Program-made: the position numbers and the translations under genes
Notes under the pieces: generated by a model
Seen by the model: only the letters and a program-made list of their open reading frames with translations
Database searches by the model: none
What the model was told of the DNA's origin: nothing
Assembly: GCA_013287145.1 (NCBI GenBank)
Contig: JABDEI010000009.1
Location: 1 to 37,179 of the forward strand
DNA: 37,179 nucleotides
Origin: Chlamydiota bacterium
Lineage (GTDB): Bacteria; Chlamydiota; Chlamydiia; Chlamydiales; Parachlamydiaceae
Direction of reading: 5' to 3'
Part shown: piece by piece, positions 17,335 through 23,099 of the stretch
Position numbering within the stretch: position 1 is the first letter of the stretch
Layout of the letters: each line of letters starts with the position of its first letter

Positions 17335-17390
17335 GCCACTTCTTTGCGAGGCAGAAACTGTATTTCTGTTCGCAGCTTTATCGATGGAAT

Positions 17391-17462
17391 GCGGGTGTAG
17401 CTCAGTGGTAGAGCGTCACCTTCCCAAGGTGAATGTCGTGAGTTCAAGCCTCATCGCCCGCT
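17391..17462 (+). tRNA. tRNA-Gly (anticodon CCC)
   Basis: A full cloverleaf can be drawn: acceptor GCGGGTG pairs with CGCCCGC (one G-T pair), a D arm with GCTC...GAGC, anticodon stem TCACC/GGTGA with loop TTCCCAA giving anticodon CCC, and a T arm GTGAG/CTCAT with loop TTCAAGC (one G-T pair). The CCA end is not encoded. It reads glycine codon GGG. Confidence 0.93.
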
Positions 17463-17504
17463 TTAAGAAGTCGAAAAGGAAGAATTTAAGTTTAGTGATT
17501 TCAT

Positions 17505-17576
17505 GCGGGCGTAGCTCAGTGGTAGAGCATCACGTTGCCAACGTGAGGGTCGTGAGTTCGAATCTCATCGCCCGCT
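17505..17576 (+). tRNA. tRNA-Gly (anticodon GCC), copy 1
   Basis: The cloverleaf has acceptor GCGGGCG/CGCCCGC, anticodon stem TCACG/CGTGA with loop TTGCCAA giving anticodon GCC, and T loop TTCGAAT. No CCA is encoded. It reads GGC/GGU. It is identical in sequence to the copy at 17763. Confidence 0.95.
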
Positions 17577-17578
17577 AT

Positions 17579-17742
17579 TATACCACACGCGGTTAGTTTG
17601 TGCGCATTTCGACTGCGCCAAAGCCTCGGGGTTGAACGATCGCAAGTCGCCTCATATTTCTAATATGGGGCGACTTGCGATCGTTCAACCGCGAGAACTT
17701 TCGCGCAATCGAAAGGCGCACAAACTAACCGCGTGTGGTATA
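17579..17742. repeat. Long palindrome between two tRNA-Gly genes
   Basis: The outer arms (17579-17605 and 17716-17742) are perfect 27-bp reverse complements, starting TATACCACACGCGG. An inner perfect stem of about 22 bp begins GGTTGAACGATCGCAAG and closes on a short AT-rich loop around 17660-17675. A mismatched stretch of about 25 bp separates the two tiers. The element fills the gap between the two identical GCC tRNA genes and starts three bases after the first ends. Confidence 0.93.
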
Positions 17743-17762
17743 TGATAGCTAGACAAATTATT

Positions 17763-17834
17763 GCGGGCGTAGCTCAGTGGTAGAGCATCACGTTGCCAAC
17801 GTGAGGGTCGTGAGTTCGAATCTCATCGCCCGCT
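17763..17834 (+). tRNA. tRNA-Gly (anticodon GCC), copy 2
   Basis: It has the same 72 bases as the copy at 17505, with a complete cloverleaf and anticodon GCC. The flanks differ from those of copy 1, so only the tRNA itself is duplicated. A GGAGA...TCTCC hairpin follows before tig. Confidence 0.95.
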
Positions 17835-17906
17835 ATGAAACAATAATGGAGAGAAGCAAAATTTTCTCCTTCCTATATTATTTTACTATTTTAAGGTGAG
17901 GTTTTC

Positions 17907-19229
17907 TTGGATACGTCAGAATTCAAAAATGAGAATGTAAGCGTTACAATCGCAAAAAACCCTGGCTGCTCAGTCACACTCGACATCCGCGTTTCCAGCC
18001 CGGCAGCAAAGGCCGCTTACACAAAGGCAATTAAAGTTGTCAATAAAGAAGCCTCCCTTCCCGGCTTCCGCAAAGGAAAGGCTCCAGAAGCCCTCGTCAT
18101 TCAGAATTTCGGCAAATACATCGACCAAGAATGGCATGAAATTCTCACAAAAACTGCTTTTCAAGAAGCTCTCGATTTGACTAAAGTCTATCCTTTTAGT
18201 GAAGAAAGCATCAAACGTCCTGAACTCAAATCAGCTTCCCGCGATGATGGCGCTCATCTTGTGATCGAATTTGAAGCCAGACCCGAAGTCCCTTCTGTGG
18301 ACCCCAAAGATCTTCAATTAAAAACCATTGAAAAGAAATCCATCTCCGAAGCCAAGGTCAATCAAGCCATTGAAGAGATCTGTTGGCATCATGCACAATG
18401 GGAAGATGTGGCTGACCGCGAAGTGCAAGAAGGCGATTATGTCGATTTGGACATTGAAGCTGTGGCGACAAATCCTCCCAAAAACCTCTGTACAGACACG
18501 CGTTTTGAAGCCGTCAAAGGTAAAATGGGCGATTGGATGCTTAAGTTAATTATGGGGTTGAAGGTCGGCGACAGCGCTGAAGGCTTAAGTGAAAAAGAAC
18601 CTGAGAATTGCGAAGAGGAAGGATGTACCCATGAACATCACAAGCACAAGAGTGAATTTGAACCTACGCAATGCAAAATCACAATTAAAGCGATAAAAAA
18701 AGCCACTTTGCCGGAAGTTGACGATGAATTGGCAAAAAAAGTCGGATGCCAAAATGTCGCTGAGATGAGGGAAAAGGTTGCAAAAGACTTAGAACTCAGA
18801 GCCGAAGAACAAGTGCGTTCCGGTTTGCGTGAACAGTTGGAAAACCTCTTGGCTGAAAAATATCGTTTTGATCTTCCGGCTTCATTGATCGACCACGAAA
18901 AATATTATCGCGTGCAGCAAAAAATGCGCGAGATACAGGAGAGCGGCGCGGAGCTAAATGAAGAAAAAGTGAAAGAGATCGAAGGGATAGTTTCAAATGA
19001 AGTCGATAAGTCTTTCCGTTTATTTTTCCTCTCTCGCAAAATTGCAGAAGATGCGGGCATCGTTGTATCACAAGACGAGATCGTGCAAGAGCTTATGAAG
19101 CAAATCTATATGCGTTCTTCATTAATTGATGAATCGATGGAGCCCAATGAAGTCCGTTCAAGGTTATACGTTTCCATTCTGGCACGTAAAACAACAGATT
19201 ACCTCGTAGATCTAGCAGCGAAGATATAG
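17907..19229 (+). CDS. tig: Trigger factor (ribosome-associated chaperone)
   Basis: The 440-residue product has the three-part trigger factor plan. The N-terminal ribosome-binding domain carries the signature GFRKGKAP at residues 53-60, a central FKBP-type peptidyl-prolyl isomerase domain spans about 150-250, and a helical C-terminal substrate-binding domain follows. It binds nascent chains at the ribosome exit tunnel. The isomerase region has a His/Glu-rich insertion (EEEGCTHEHHKHKSE). The start codon is TTG at 17907, supported by AAGGTGAGG just upstream and by absence of a suitable in-frame ATG. It is followed by clpP and clpX, the chlamydial order, which places a chaperone and a protease together. 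Confidence 0.96.
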   Translation: MDTSEFKNENVSVTIAKNPGCSVTLDIRVSSPAAKAAYTKAIKVVNKEASLPGFRKGKAPEALVIQNFGKYIDQEWHEILTKTAFQEALDLTKVYPFSEESIKRPELKSASRDDGAHLVIEFEARPEVPSVDPKDLQLKTIEKKSISEAKVNQAIEEICWHHAQWEDVADREVQEGDYVDLDIEAVATNPPKNLCTDTRFEAVKGKMGDWMLKLIMGLKVGDSAEGLSEKEPENCEEEGCTHEHHKHKSEFEPTQCKITIKAIKKATLPEVDDELAKKVGCQNVAEMREKVAKDLELRAEEQVRSGLREQLENLLAEKYRFDLPASLIDHEKYYRVQQKMREIQESGAELNEEKVKEIEGIVSNEVDKSFRLFFLSRKIAEDAGIVVSQDEIVQELMKQIYMRSSLIDESMEPNEVRSRLYVSILARKTTDYLVDLAAKI

Positions 19230-19249
19230 TAAATCTTCGTTGAAATACG

Positions 19250-19278
19250 TTGACTGCTAATTTTAGTGAGACTATATA
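19250..19278 (+). promoter_or_regulatory. Promoter of clpP-clpX
   Basis: TTGACT (19250-19255) and TATATA (19273-19278) are separated by 17 bp, close to the sigma70 consensus. Start near 19285 leaves a short leader to the clpP ATG at 19313. clpP-clpX can therefore be transcribed separately from tig. Confidence 0.7.
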
Positions 19279-19312
19279 AGAACTAGCATTTTAAGATCTA
19301 AAAAGGTGCACA

Positions 19313-19981
19313 ATGTCAGAACACAATAAGCCAACAATGTCGTTAACGCCTTATGTGATTGAAGACACAGGGCGCGGCGAGCGCTCCATGGATATCTATT
19401 CCCGTCTTTTGAAAGATCGCATCATTTTCATAGGCCAGGACATCACCGATCATGTGGCAAATATCGTTGTAGCCCAACTTCTTTTTCTTAAAATGGAAGA
19501 CCCCAAAAAAGATGTTCATATCTACATCAACTCGATGGGAGGATACATCTCAGCGGGATTAGCGATTTTCGACACGCTTCAATGGATGGGTTGCAATGTC
19601 AACACTTATTGCATCGGCCAAGCTTCATCCATGGGAGCCCTGCTATTGACAGCCGGCACCAAAGGAAGACGCTACGCTTTGCCAAATAGCCGCATCATGA
19701 TTCACCAGCCTATCGGCGGCGTCGGAGGCACTTCGGCAGATGTTCAACTGCAAGCCAAAGAAATTCTCTATTTGAAGAAGCGCTTGCATGAGATTTTAGC
19801 AGACTGTACCGGACAATCCATTGAAAAAATCCATCAAGATTCTGAACGCGATTTCTACATGAGCCCGCAGGAAGCGAAGAGCTACGGCTTAATTGATGAA
19901 GTCGTTCTACCGCGCAAAATAGCAGCAGCGCCAACAACCACACCACCAGTACCACCAACAACAACGGCGCCAGCGGCATAA
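19313..19981 (+). CDS. clpP: ATP-dependent Clp protease proteolytic subunit
   Basis: The 222-residue product is the serine protease that forms the barrel docked by ClpX or ClpC. The catalytic triad is S106 (GQASSMGA), H131 (MIHQP) and D180 (SERDFYMS). The ATG has AAAAAGGTG upstream. The family is usually about 195-205 residues; here a Pro/Thr/Ala-rich tail of about 20 residues (from about 203: [15 protein letters not shown]) extends beyond the core. Chlamydiae have two ClpP paralogues; the one beside clpX is ClpP2, and this position suggests the same. clpX follows by 89 nt. Confidence 0.96.
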   Translation: MSEHNKPTMSLTPYVIEDTGRGERSMDIYSRLLKDRIIFIGQDITDHVANIVVAQLLFLKMEDPKKDVHIYINSMGGYISAGLAIFDTLQWMGCNVNTYCIGQASSMGALLLTAGTKGRRYALPNSRIMIHQPIGGVGGTSADVQLQAKEILYLKKRLHEILADCTGQSIEKIHQDSERDFYMSPQEAKSYGLIDEVVLPRKIAAAPTTTPPVPPTTTAPAA

Positions 19982-20070
19982 CATGCCCTCTTTCTCTTTT
20001 GTTGTTTTTGTGTTCTGTGTATAATAAATTCCAAACCGGACATCTCGTCCCTTTTAGAGAGAACTTTAGG

Positions 20071-21318
20071 ATGACAAAGAAGACTCCCCCAAAAGATAAG
20101 GATCTCGTTGCGTGTTCCTTTTGCAGCCGCACGGAAGATGCAGTAGAAAAATTGATTGCTGGCCCAGACGTTTACATTTGCGACAAATGTGTTCGTCTTT
20201 GTTCAGGAGTTCTCGAAAAAAAGAAAACGTCAAACTACGAATTAAAAGTTCTTAAGCCCAAAGAGATCAAAGCGCGGCTCGACGAATACATCATCGGGCA
20301 AGAGAACGCTAAAAAAACAATCGCTGTCGCTGTTTATAATCATTATAAGCGCGTCAGATCCCTCGCAAAAGAGTCCAGAGAAGTTGAGTTCAGCAAATCC
20401 AATGTGCTGCTTTTCGGTCCCACAGGATCTGGAAAAACGTTAATAGCCAAGACGCTGGCTCAAATTCTCGATGTTCCCTTCACGATTGCCGACGCGACCA
20501 CATTAACAGAGGCGGGCTATGTCGGCGAAGACGTTGAAAATATTATTCTACGGCTTCTGCAGGCAGCAGACTATGACGTCGCCAAGGCCGAGCTTGGCAT
20601 CATCTATATTGATGAGATTGACAAGATCAATCGCACCACAGCTAACGTTTCCATTACGCGCGATGTTTCAGGCGAGGGTGTGCAGCAGGCTTTACTGAAA
20701 ATTGTGGAAGGTACGATTGCAAATGTCCCTCCTAAAGGCGGCCGTAAACACCCTAATCAAGAATACATCAAAGTCAATACAGAAAACATTCTGTTTATCG
20801 TTGGCGGCGCCTTCGTCAATTTAGATAAAATTACCGCCAAGAGGTTAGGCCGAGGCACAATTGGTTTTACAGCAAGCGATAAGGAAGTCATCGATCCTAC
20901 GCAAAAAAGCATGCTCCTTTCTAAAGCCGAACCGGAAGACTTCATCCAATTTGGAATGATACCGGAGTTTGTCGGCCGTTTCAACAGCATCGCCAACTGC
21001 AATGAATTGGCTCTTAATGATTTGATTACCATTTTGACGGAGCCGAAGAATGCGGTCGTCAAGCAATTTACCTCGATGTTTGCATTGGAAGGTGTCAAGC
21101 TTAATTTCACAGAAGACGCCCTCCACGCTATTGCTCAAAAAGCGATGGTAGCAGGCACAGGGGCGAGGGCCTTGCGTATGATTTTAGAAAACGCTATGCA
21201 AGAGATGATGTTTGAAGTTCCCTCTGACGACACAATTTCCGAAATCCTTGTCGAGAAAGAGACAATCACTGAAAAGAAAGCGCCTGTCATCAAGCGCTCG
21301 GATCAGAAGATCGCTTGA
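20071..21318 (+). CDS. clpX: ATP-dependent Clp protease ATPase subunit ClpX
   Basis: The 415-residue product unfolds substrates and feeds them to ClpP. The N-terminal zinc-binding domain has C15/C18 and C37/C40. The AAA+ module has Walker A GPTGSGKT at 116-123 and Walker [10 protein letters not shown] at 177-185, plus the pore-loop region GYVGEDVE. The ATG at 20071 gives the standard MTKK-type start; the frame is open upstream to 19999, but that extension has no family match. AGG lies immediately before the start and GAGAGAA further upstream. It is transcribed with clpP. Confidence 0.97.
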   Translation: MTKKTPPKDKDLVACSFCSRTEDAVEKLIAGPDVYICDKCVRLCSGVLEKKKTSNYELKVLKPKEIKARLDEYIIGQENAKKTIAVAVYNHYKRVRSLAKESREVEFSKSNVLLFGPTGSGKTLIAKTLAQILDVPFTIADATTLTEAGYVGEDVENIILRLLQAADYDVAKAELGIIYIDEIDKINRTTANVSITRDVSGEGVQQALLKIVEGTIANVPPKGGRKHPNQEYIKVNTENILFIVGGAFVNLDKITAKRLGRGTIGFTASDKEVIDPTQKSMLLSKAEPEDFIQFGMIPEFVGRFNSIANCNELALNDLITILTEPKNAVVKQFTSMFALEGVKLNFTEDALHAIAQKAMVAGTGARALRMILENAMQEMMFEVPSDDTISEILVEKETITEKKAPVIKRSDQKIA

Positions 21319-21380
21319 GAGTAAGAATTCAGAATCCAGAATGAACGGCAGAACCCAGAACCAGATGACAGATTCTATAA
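21319..21380. repeat. Fragment related to the arms of the 3142-3772 palindrome
   Basis: Just after clpX the words AATTCAGAATCCAGAATGAA and CGGCAGAACCCAGAAC repeat the theme of the arm at about 3236-3265 (AATTCAGAATGAGCGGCAGA). It looks like a solitary degenerate copy, without a partner arm here. Confidence 0.6.
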
Positions 21381-21409
21381 TTGAATTTGTCTAAGTCAAG
21401 TGATATAAT
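21381..21409 (+). promoter_or_regulatory. Promoter upstream of the palindrome and acetyltransferase-like gene
   Basis: TTGAAT (21381-21386) and TATAAT (21404-21409) are 17 bp apart. The start would be near 21416, so the transcript would carry the entire palindrome at 21428-21696 before the gene at 21705. Confidence 0.6.
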
Positions 21410-21427
21410 CCGAATTATGATTGACAC

Positions 21428-21696
21428 TGTTGCATAAATCGGATGTCGTTCTTACAGAACTCAACATTCTCTGTTAGATTACCTAGGCCTCTCGCTTTCG
21501 CTTCGGCCTAGGCTATAATATGAAGGCCCTTCAGGCCATGAAATAAGTACATTTTTAAAAAAATTGTCTTTTCAATGGTCTGAAGGACCATAAGAACATA
21601 GCCCAGGCCGAAGCGAAAGCGAGAGGCCTGGGAAAAAGGATAAGCAAAAGCTGAGTTCTGAAAGAACGGCATCCTCTTTCACAGATTTATGCAACA
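21428..21696. repeat. Long nested palindrome in front of the acetyltransferase-like gene
   Basis: Outer arms TGTTGCATAAATC (21428-21440) and GATTTATGCAACA (21684-21696) are perfect complements. The next tier, 21441-21463 with 21652-21674, pairs with few mismatches. Further in, each arm holds its own small palindrome: CCTAGGCC...GGCCTAGG on the left and CCCAGGCC...GGCCTGGG on the right, and these also pair with each other. The centre has a further ATGGTC...GACCAT hairpin. No ORF is inside. Confidence 0.9.
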
Positions 21697-21704
21697 AAGT
21701 CATT

Positions 21705-22631
21705 ATGATTCTGGATTTATCATCTATGTATCACGTTGTAGAGCTTGATTTAACTTCATTGGATCTGCATCAATTAAAAGGCTATGAACTTCTTACCTCT
21801 CCGGAATATCGCATTTGTTTATCAGGTAAAGATCCTTATGGTATTACCGACAGCAATATTATTGTCCTTGGTTTAAAGACAAACGACACTCCAGTTGGCA
21901 TTATCATCGCAAACCGGATTGCAGTATTGCGGCTGGCTCAAATCTACTTTCTCAATCTTGCAGTGTCCCATATTACCGCTGAGAATGTCGCTGCATTACT
22001 TTCTGCTATGGAAGCTAATGTTAAAGCACAAGGAGTCATTAATCTTACAATCAAATATCCTGACAATATCGCCGCAGCTGTTATCACAGAGGCACTTAAG
22101 ACCCTGCATTGGCAAAAACCCATTTTCTTTTTGCTTACGTGCCTATTTAAAAGCAAAGACTTTAATCCAACATGGCTGCAAAAGCCCTATTCTTATCCTC
22201 CAGGCTTTGTTGAATTTCCTTGGCTGGAACTCACCTCTCAAGAGAGAGATCAAATTATGCATGAACAAGAGCAGGGCTTGTTTTTGCCCAGCGTATCCCC
22301 TTTTGGCGATGAAAACATCCAAGAGCCGTTAAATAGCTTGGGATTGCGCTACAACGATCGAGTGATTGGTTGGATGATCACGCATCGCATAGATACTCAA
22401 ACAATTCGCTATAGCGCTTTATTTATTCATCCAGAATGGCAGCAAAGTCATCTGTGGATCAAGCTTTTAAGCGATGCCATCAGACTGCAAAAAAGCTCTT
22501 CTGTTCCCTTTGCTTTGCTTGAAATTAAGCTGAGTGGGGTAGACCATTCATGGCTCAATTTCATCAAAAGGCGCTTGATTCCCCATACTTGTCAAGTCAT
22601 TAAAACGTATCAAAGTTCTAAGAGACTTTAG
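21705..22631 (+). CDS. GNAT acetyltransferase-like protein
   Basis: The 308-residue product resembles a two-lobed GNAT N-acetyltransferase: the first half has SNIIVLGLKTNDTPVGIIIA followed by an amphipathic helix, and the second half repeats the pattern with LGLRYNDRVIGWMITHRI, YSALFIHPEWQQSHLW and a further helix. A clear acetyl-CoA binding Q/RxxGxG/A loop is not obvious, so activity is uncertain. No signal peptide is seen. The start is uncertain: ATG at 21705 lacks a good ribosome site, and ATG at 21726 is possible. Long palindromes directly abut the gene on both sides, so the gene and its flanks may have moved as a unit. Confidence 0.55.
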   Translation: MILDLSSMYHVVELDLTSLDLHQLKGYELLTSPEYRICLSGKDPYGITDSNIIVLGLKTNDTPVGIIIANRIAVLRLAQIYFLNLAVSHITAENVAALLSAMEANVKAQGVINLTIKYPDNIAAAVITEALKTLHWQKPIFFLLTCLFKSKDFNPTWLQKPYSYPPGFVEFPWLELTSQERDQIMHEQEQGLFLPSVSPFGDENIQEPLNSLGLRYNDRVIGWMITHRIDTQTIRYSALFIHPEWQQSHLWIKLLSDAIRLQKSSSVPFALLEIKLSGVDHSWLNFIKRRLIPHTCQVIKTYQSSKRL

Positions 22632-22632
22632 C

Positions 22633-22951
22633 GGTTCATCGCAAAAATGAGTAGCTGTCCGCATAAAGGATTTAGTTAGCCGCGAATAGCGGCTGCTGCC
22701 GATAGCCGCAGGGGTCCGAATGTCGTCAAATTAAGAAAGTTTTTATAGCGCTTGGCTAGCCTTCAGTCGCCCTTCGTTCCACTCCGGGCGACTGAATGCT
22801 AGCAAATTTGTATAAATATTTTTCAATTTTGACGAAATTGGGCTTACAGCCTGTGGCCACCCGCTGCTGCCGCTATTCGCGGCTAACGACTAATTTTTAA
22901 ACTTAAATTCTTTAATTTACTAAAACGAGGTACTCGTTTTTGCGATGAACC
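22633..22951. repeat. Long nested palindrome after the acetyltransferase-like gene
   Basis: The outer arms (22633-22647 and 22937-22951) are perfect 15-bp complements (GGTTCATCGCAAAAA). A second perfect 19-bp tier pairs 22675-22693 with 22869-22887 (GTTAGCCGCGAATAGCGGC). A third pair at the centre is TTCAGTCGCCC (22762-22772) with GGGCGACTGAA (22786-22796). It starts two bases after the stop codon of the preceding gene. The rest of the 468-base gap holds the promoter and leader of the next gene. Confidence 0.92.
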
Positions 22952-23000
22952 TGAATTCCTCTTATACTTCGATACTTAACTATCAAAAAAATAAAAAATT

Positions 23001-23009
23001 TGTTATAAT
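23001..23009 (+). promoter_or_regulatory. Extended -10 promoter element
   Basis: TGTTATAAT matches TGnTATAAT exactly. No good -35 is seen. The start near 23016 would give an 84-nt leader to the ATG at 23100. The same nine bases occur at 27626 before another gene of this group. Confidence 0.55.
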
Positions 23010-23028
23010 ATAAATTAGGAGTTTATTG

Positions 23029-23093
23029 TTGCTTAATTAATTCATAAAACCTTTGTGTAATTAAGCAATGAATATATATCGCAAACAAAGGAG
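23029..23093 (+). promoter_or_regulatory. Leader hairpin whose loop can pair with the ribosome site
   Basis: TTGCTTAATTA (23029-23039) pairs perfectly with TAATTAAGCAA (23058-23068). Its 18-nt loop contains CCTTTGT (23050-23056), the exact complement of ACAAAGG (23085-23091), which includes the Shine-Dalgarno bases of the gene at 23100. An H-type pseudoknot hiding the ribosome site is possible. Confidence 0.45.
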
Positions 23094-23099
23094 TCCAAA

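Noticed and set aside
17384-17596. 70-codon plus-strand ORF
   Set aside because: It lies over two tRNA-Gly genes and its repeated peptide is just the translated tRNA sequence.
22633-22951. Insertion sequence ends
   Set aside because: The arms are inverted like IS ends, but only ~290 bases lie between them, there is no transposase, and no flanking target duplication was seen.
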